NCBI GenBank assembly: GCA_964488685.1 | Contig: CAZAVY010000110.1 | Location: 1 to 7,771 of the forward strand | Reading direction: 5' to 3' | Length of the DNA: 7,771 bases | Source of the DNA: GCA-001735895 sp964488685 | GTDB lineage: Bacteria > Pseudomonadota > Gammaproteobacteria > GCA-001735895 | Shown: piece after piece, positions 6,398 to 7,771 of the stretch | Position numbering within the stretch: position 1 is the first letter of the stretch | Layout: every line of letters starts with the position of its first letter | Notes under the pieces: generated by a model | Databases searched by the model: none | Seen by the model: the letters and a program-made list of their open reading frames with translations, nothing else | What the model was told of the DNA's origin: nothing | Position numbers and translations under genes: made by a program

Positions 6398-6413
6398 GAA
6401 ATATTTCGAAATA
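6398..6413. repeat. Overlapping palindromes and a 10-bp-spaced GAAATA direct repeat
   Basis: GAAATATTTC (6398-6407) and TATTTCGAAATA (6402-6413) are both perfect palindromes and overlap. The same 16 bases contain GAAATA twice at exactly 10-bp spacing (6398 and 6408). The position, about 85 bp before the regulator start and about 110 bp before the membrane-protein start, suits a regulator site shared by the two divergent promoters. The function is inferred from position and symmetry only. Confidence 0.35.
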
Positions 6414-6432
6414 AAACAGAAGTTTAGGCAAA

Positions 6433-6469
6433 TTTTACGATTTTTGGCGGTTTTTCACCGATTTTTCAC
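6433..6469 (+). promoter_or_regulatory. Phased T-tracts with a TTTTTCAC direct repeat, candidate response-regulator site
   Basis: T-tracts start at 6433, 6441, 6451 and 6462, close to one helical turn apart. The last two belong to an exact 8-base direct repeat, TTTTTCAC, spaced 11 bp (6451-6458 and 6462-6469). The tract at 6441 (TTTTTGGC) is a weaker third copy 10 bp upstream. OmpR/PhoB-family dimers bind tandem direct repeats with about 11-bp period. Here the array ends 10 bp before a TAAATT (6480-6485) that could serve as a -10, a spacing like that of PhoB-activated promoters with no -35 box. Intrinsic DNA curvature is an alternative or additional role. Confidence 0.4.
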
Positions 6470-6519
6470 AGCCCCTCTCTAAATTCTCACCCACTGGATA
6501 GAGAAACGAGGCTAAACCA

Positions 6520-7771
6520 ATGTTTAATGAAATACTGACCGTGTGGTCGAATCACCCCGGCATATCAGCGGCCATCTGGCTCACGGTCCTGGTGTTCGTC
6601 GCCTACCTCGCACGTAACCCGGCGCATGCATTGATAGGTTCCACCGGCCGTGCAATTTACCTGGCCTGTCGATTGTTTGCCACATCGTTGCGACAACTGG
6701 AAGCCAACCTGCAACGACGTAACAAAGAAGTCGTGCTGGCGCTTGGACAGGCGGCAAGCGAGCGTGCCATCGAAGCTGAGTTTCACCGTGTCAACGCGGT
6801 TGTAACGCGTGACTTGAGCGCCTACCCGGCACTGCATCGGCAAATATCGGATACCATCGACAAGATCGAAGAAGACTATCAGGCAGCGACCGACGCGCCG
6901 CCACTACCGCCGGCCTGGCTGGAAGCGGTGGATTCGATTGCGAGCATTCCTCGCAGCGGAGACGCTACCATCTGCAGTATTCTCGACAACATCGGCAACA
7001 CGCTCGAAAACGCACACCAGGAAACCCAGAAAGCTTACCGCAAATCAACCCTGGCGCGACACAAGCTGCTCGGTGCGATGCAACCGCAATGGCGTAACCT
7101 GGGGCAATCACTGACACGGGTCAAGGACACCATCGGCGGCCTCGATGAACGCTCGATCGAAATCGATCGTCAGATGAAATCCTATGAAGCGATTCGCAAC
7201 GGTGAAGATACTGCCGCGCGCACCCTTTCGTCATCTTCCCTGACCCAGTTCTTTATATCAACGCTGGTGTTGGTGATCGCCGTCTTTGGTGGCCTGATCA
7301 ACTTCCAGCTAATCGCGATGCCGATGTCGGAAATGGTCGGCGGCACCAGTTATATAGGCCCGATGCGCACCTCGGACATCGCCGCCCTGGTCATCATCAT
7401 GGTCGAAATCGCAATGGGACTGTTCCTGATGGAATCGCTGCGCATTACCCACCTGTTTCCGATTATCGGTTCGATGGACGACTCGATGCGCAAACGTATG
7501 GTGGTGATCACTTTCAGCATTCTTGCGATTCTCGCAACGGTTGAAGCGTCGCTTGCCTACATGCGTGATTTACTCGCACTCGATCGGGAAGCATTGACCC
7601 AGTCACTCGCTGCAACCGGTATCATCGCCGAAGCGGAATTCCGCTGGATCCCGTCGCTGGGTCAAATGATCATGGGTTTTATCCTGCCATTCGCGCTCGC
7701 ATTCGTCGCCATCCCACTGGAATCGTTCATCCAATCTCTGCGTACAGTACTGGGCATGATTACCATGATCC
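6520..7771 (+). CDS. Unrecognised multi-pass membrane protein with long soluble helical region, partial (C-terminus off the right edge)
   Basis: The frame is open for 417 codons to the window edge. GAGG at 6508-6511, eight bases before the ATG, supports this start. I do not recognise the family. Visible order: one hydrophobic helix (about 15-31); a long soluble, Arg/Gln/Glu-rich and largely helical region (about 50-240) broken by a Pro-rich stretch, Ala-Pro-Pro-Leu-Pro-Pro-Ala (126-132). Then come at least four more hydrophobic segments at about 243-267, 286-305, 327-347 and 382-403. The soluble region has frequent charged residues and a Ser-Ser-Ser-Ser run (237-240) just before the second membrane segment. 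No ATPase, protease or channel signature is evident. MotA/TolQ-like architecture was considered, but no family motif is seen. Its divergent placement from the regulator-kinase pair, with repeats between, suggests it is regulated by that pair or works with it. That is inference. Confidence 0.85.
   Translation, partial: MFNEILTVWSNHPGISAAIWLTVLVFVAYLARNPAHALIGSTGRAIYLACRLFATSLRQLEANLQRRNKEVVLALGQAASERAIEAEFHRVNAVVTRDLSAYPALHRQISDTIDKIEEDYQAATDAPPLPPAWLEAVDSIASIPRSGDATICSILDNIGNTLENAHQETQKAYRKSTLARHKLLGAMQPQWRNLGQSLTRVKDTIGGLDERSIEIDRQMKSYEAIRNGEDTAARTLSSSSLTQFFISTLVLVIAVFGGLINFQLIAMPMSEMVGGTSYIGPMRTSDIAALVIIMVEIAMGLFLMESLRITHLFPIIGSMDDSMRKRMVVITFSILAILATVEASLAYMRDLLALDREALTQSLAATGIIAEAEFRWIPSLGQMIMGFILPFALAFVAIPLESFIQSLRTVLGMITMI

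Noticed and set aside
6565..6843. Minus-strand ORF of 92 codons
   Set aside because: It is antisense to the long open plus-strand membrane-protein frame, which has a good ribosome site and coherent membrane segments.
6520..7771. Assignment of the right-hand membrane protein to MotA/TolQ/ExbB
   Set aside because: Membrane segments separated by a long soluble region superficially resemble those proteins, but no conserved motif of that family is visible, so no function was assigned.

Overview
The window reads as a piece of a gammaproteobacterial chromosome, probably a free-living or marine lineage. The basis is the gene order of an EnvC-type murein hydrolase activator, a carboxyl-terminal S41 protease and a YibQ-type divergent polysaccharide deacetylase. 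This envelope module is widespread in Gammaproteobacteria, where a gpmI gene often precedes it. Coding density is high and base composition is moderate. I see no insertion sequence, CRISPR array, rRNA or tRNA. The genus cannot be named from sequence inspection alone.

Layout: 1-228 (minus) is the N-terminal part of an ArsR-family regulator that runs off the left edge. Divergent from it across 42 bp, the plus strand carries envC (271-1467), ctpA (1634-2932) and a yibQ-like gene (2941-3726). The last two are tightly coupled, with 8 bp between stop and start. Next is a 273-bp convergent stretch holding one doubtful small minus-strand ORF (3759-3980) and a hairpin. On the minus strand follow a two-TM sensor kinase-like protein (4000-5511) and, upstream of it with a 4-base overlap, an OmpR/PhoB-like response regulator (5508-6314). 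A 205-bp divergent intergenic region (6315-6519) is rich in phased T-tracts and short direct repeats. From 6520 to the right edge the plus strand encodes an unrecognised multi-pass membrane protein with a long cytoplasmic-looking helical region; the gene is open at the edge.

How it fits together: the left half is housekeeping envelope biology, namely septal peptidoglycan hydrolase activation, periplasmic proteolysis and a predicted periplasmic carbohydrate esterase. The right half is the more interesting part. It is a two-component pair whose kinase lacks a canonical H-box and carries an uncharacterised C-terminal extension. The pair is divergently arranged with a large membrane protein of unknown function. 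The shared intergenic region contains direct repeats with the ~11-bp period favoured by OmpR-family regulators, placed just upstream of a possible -10 element of the membrane gene. I infer, but cannot prove, that the three genes form one signalling unit in which the regulator controls the membrane protein.
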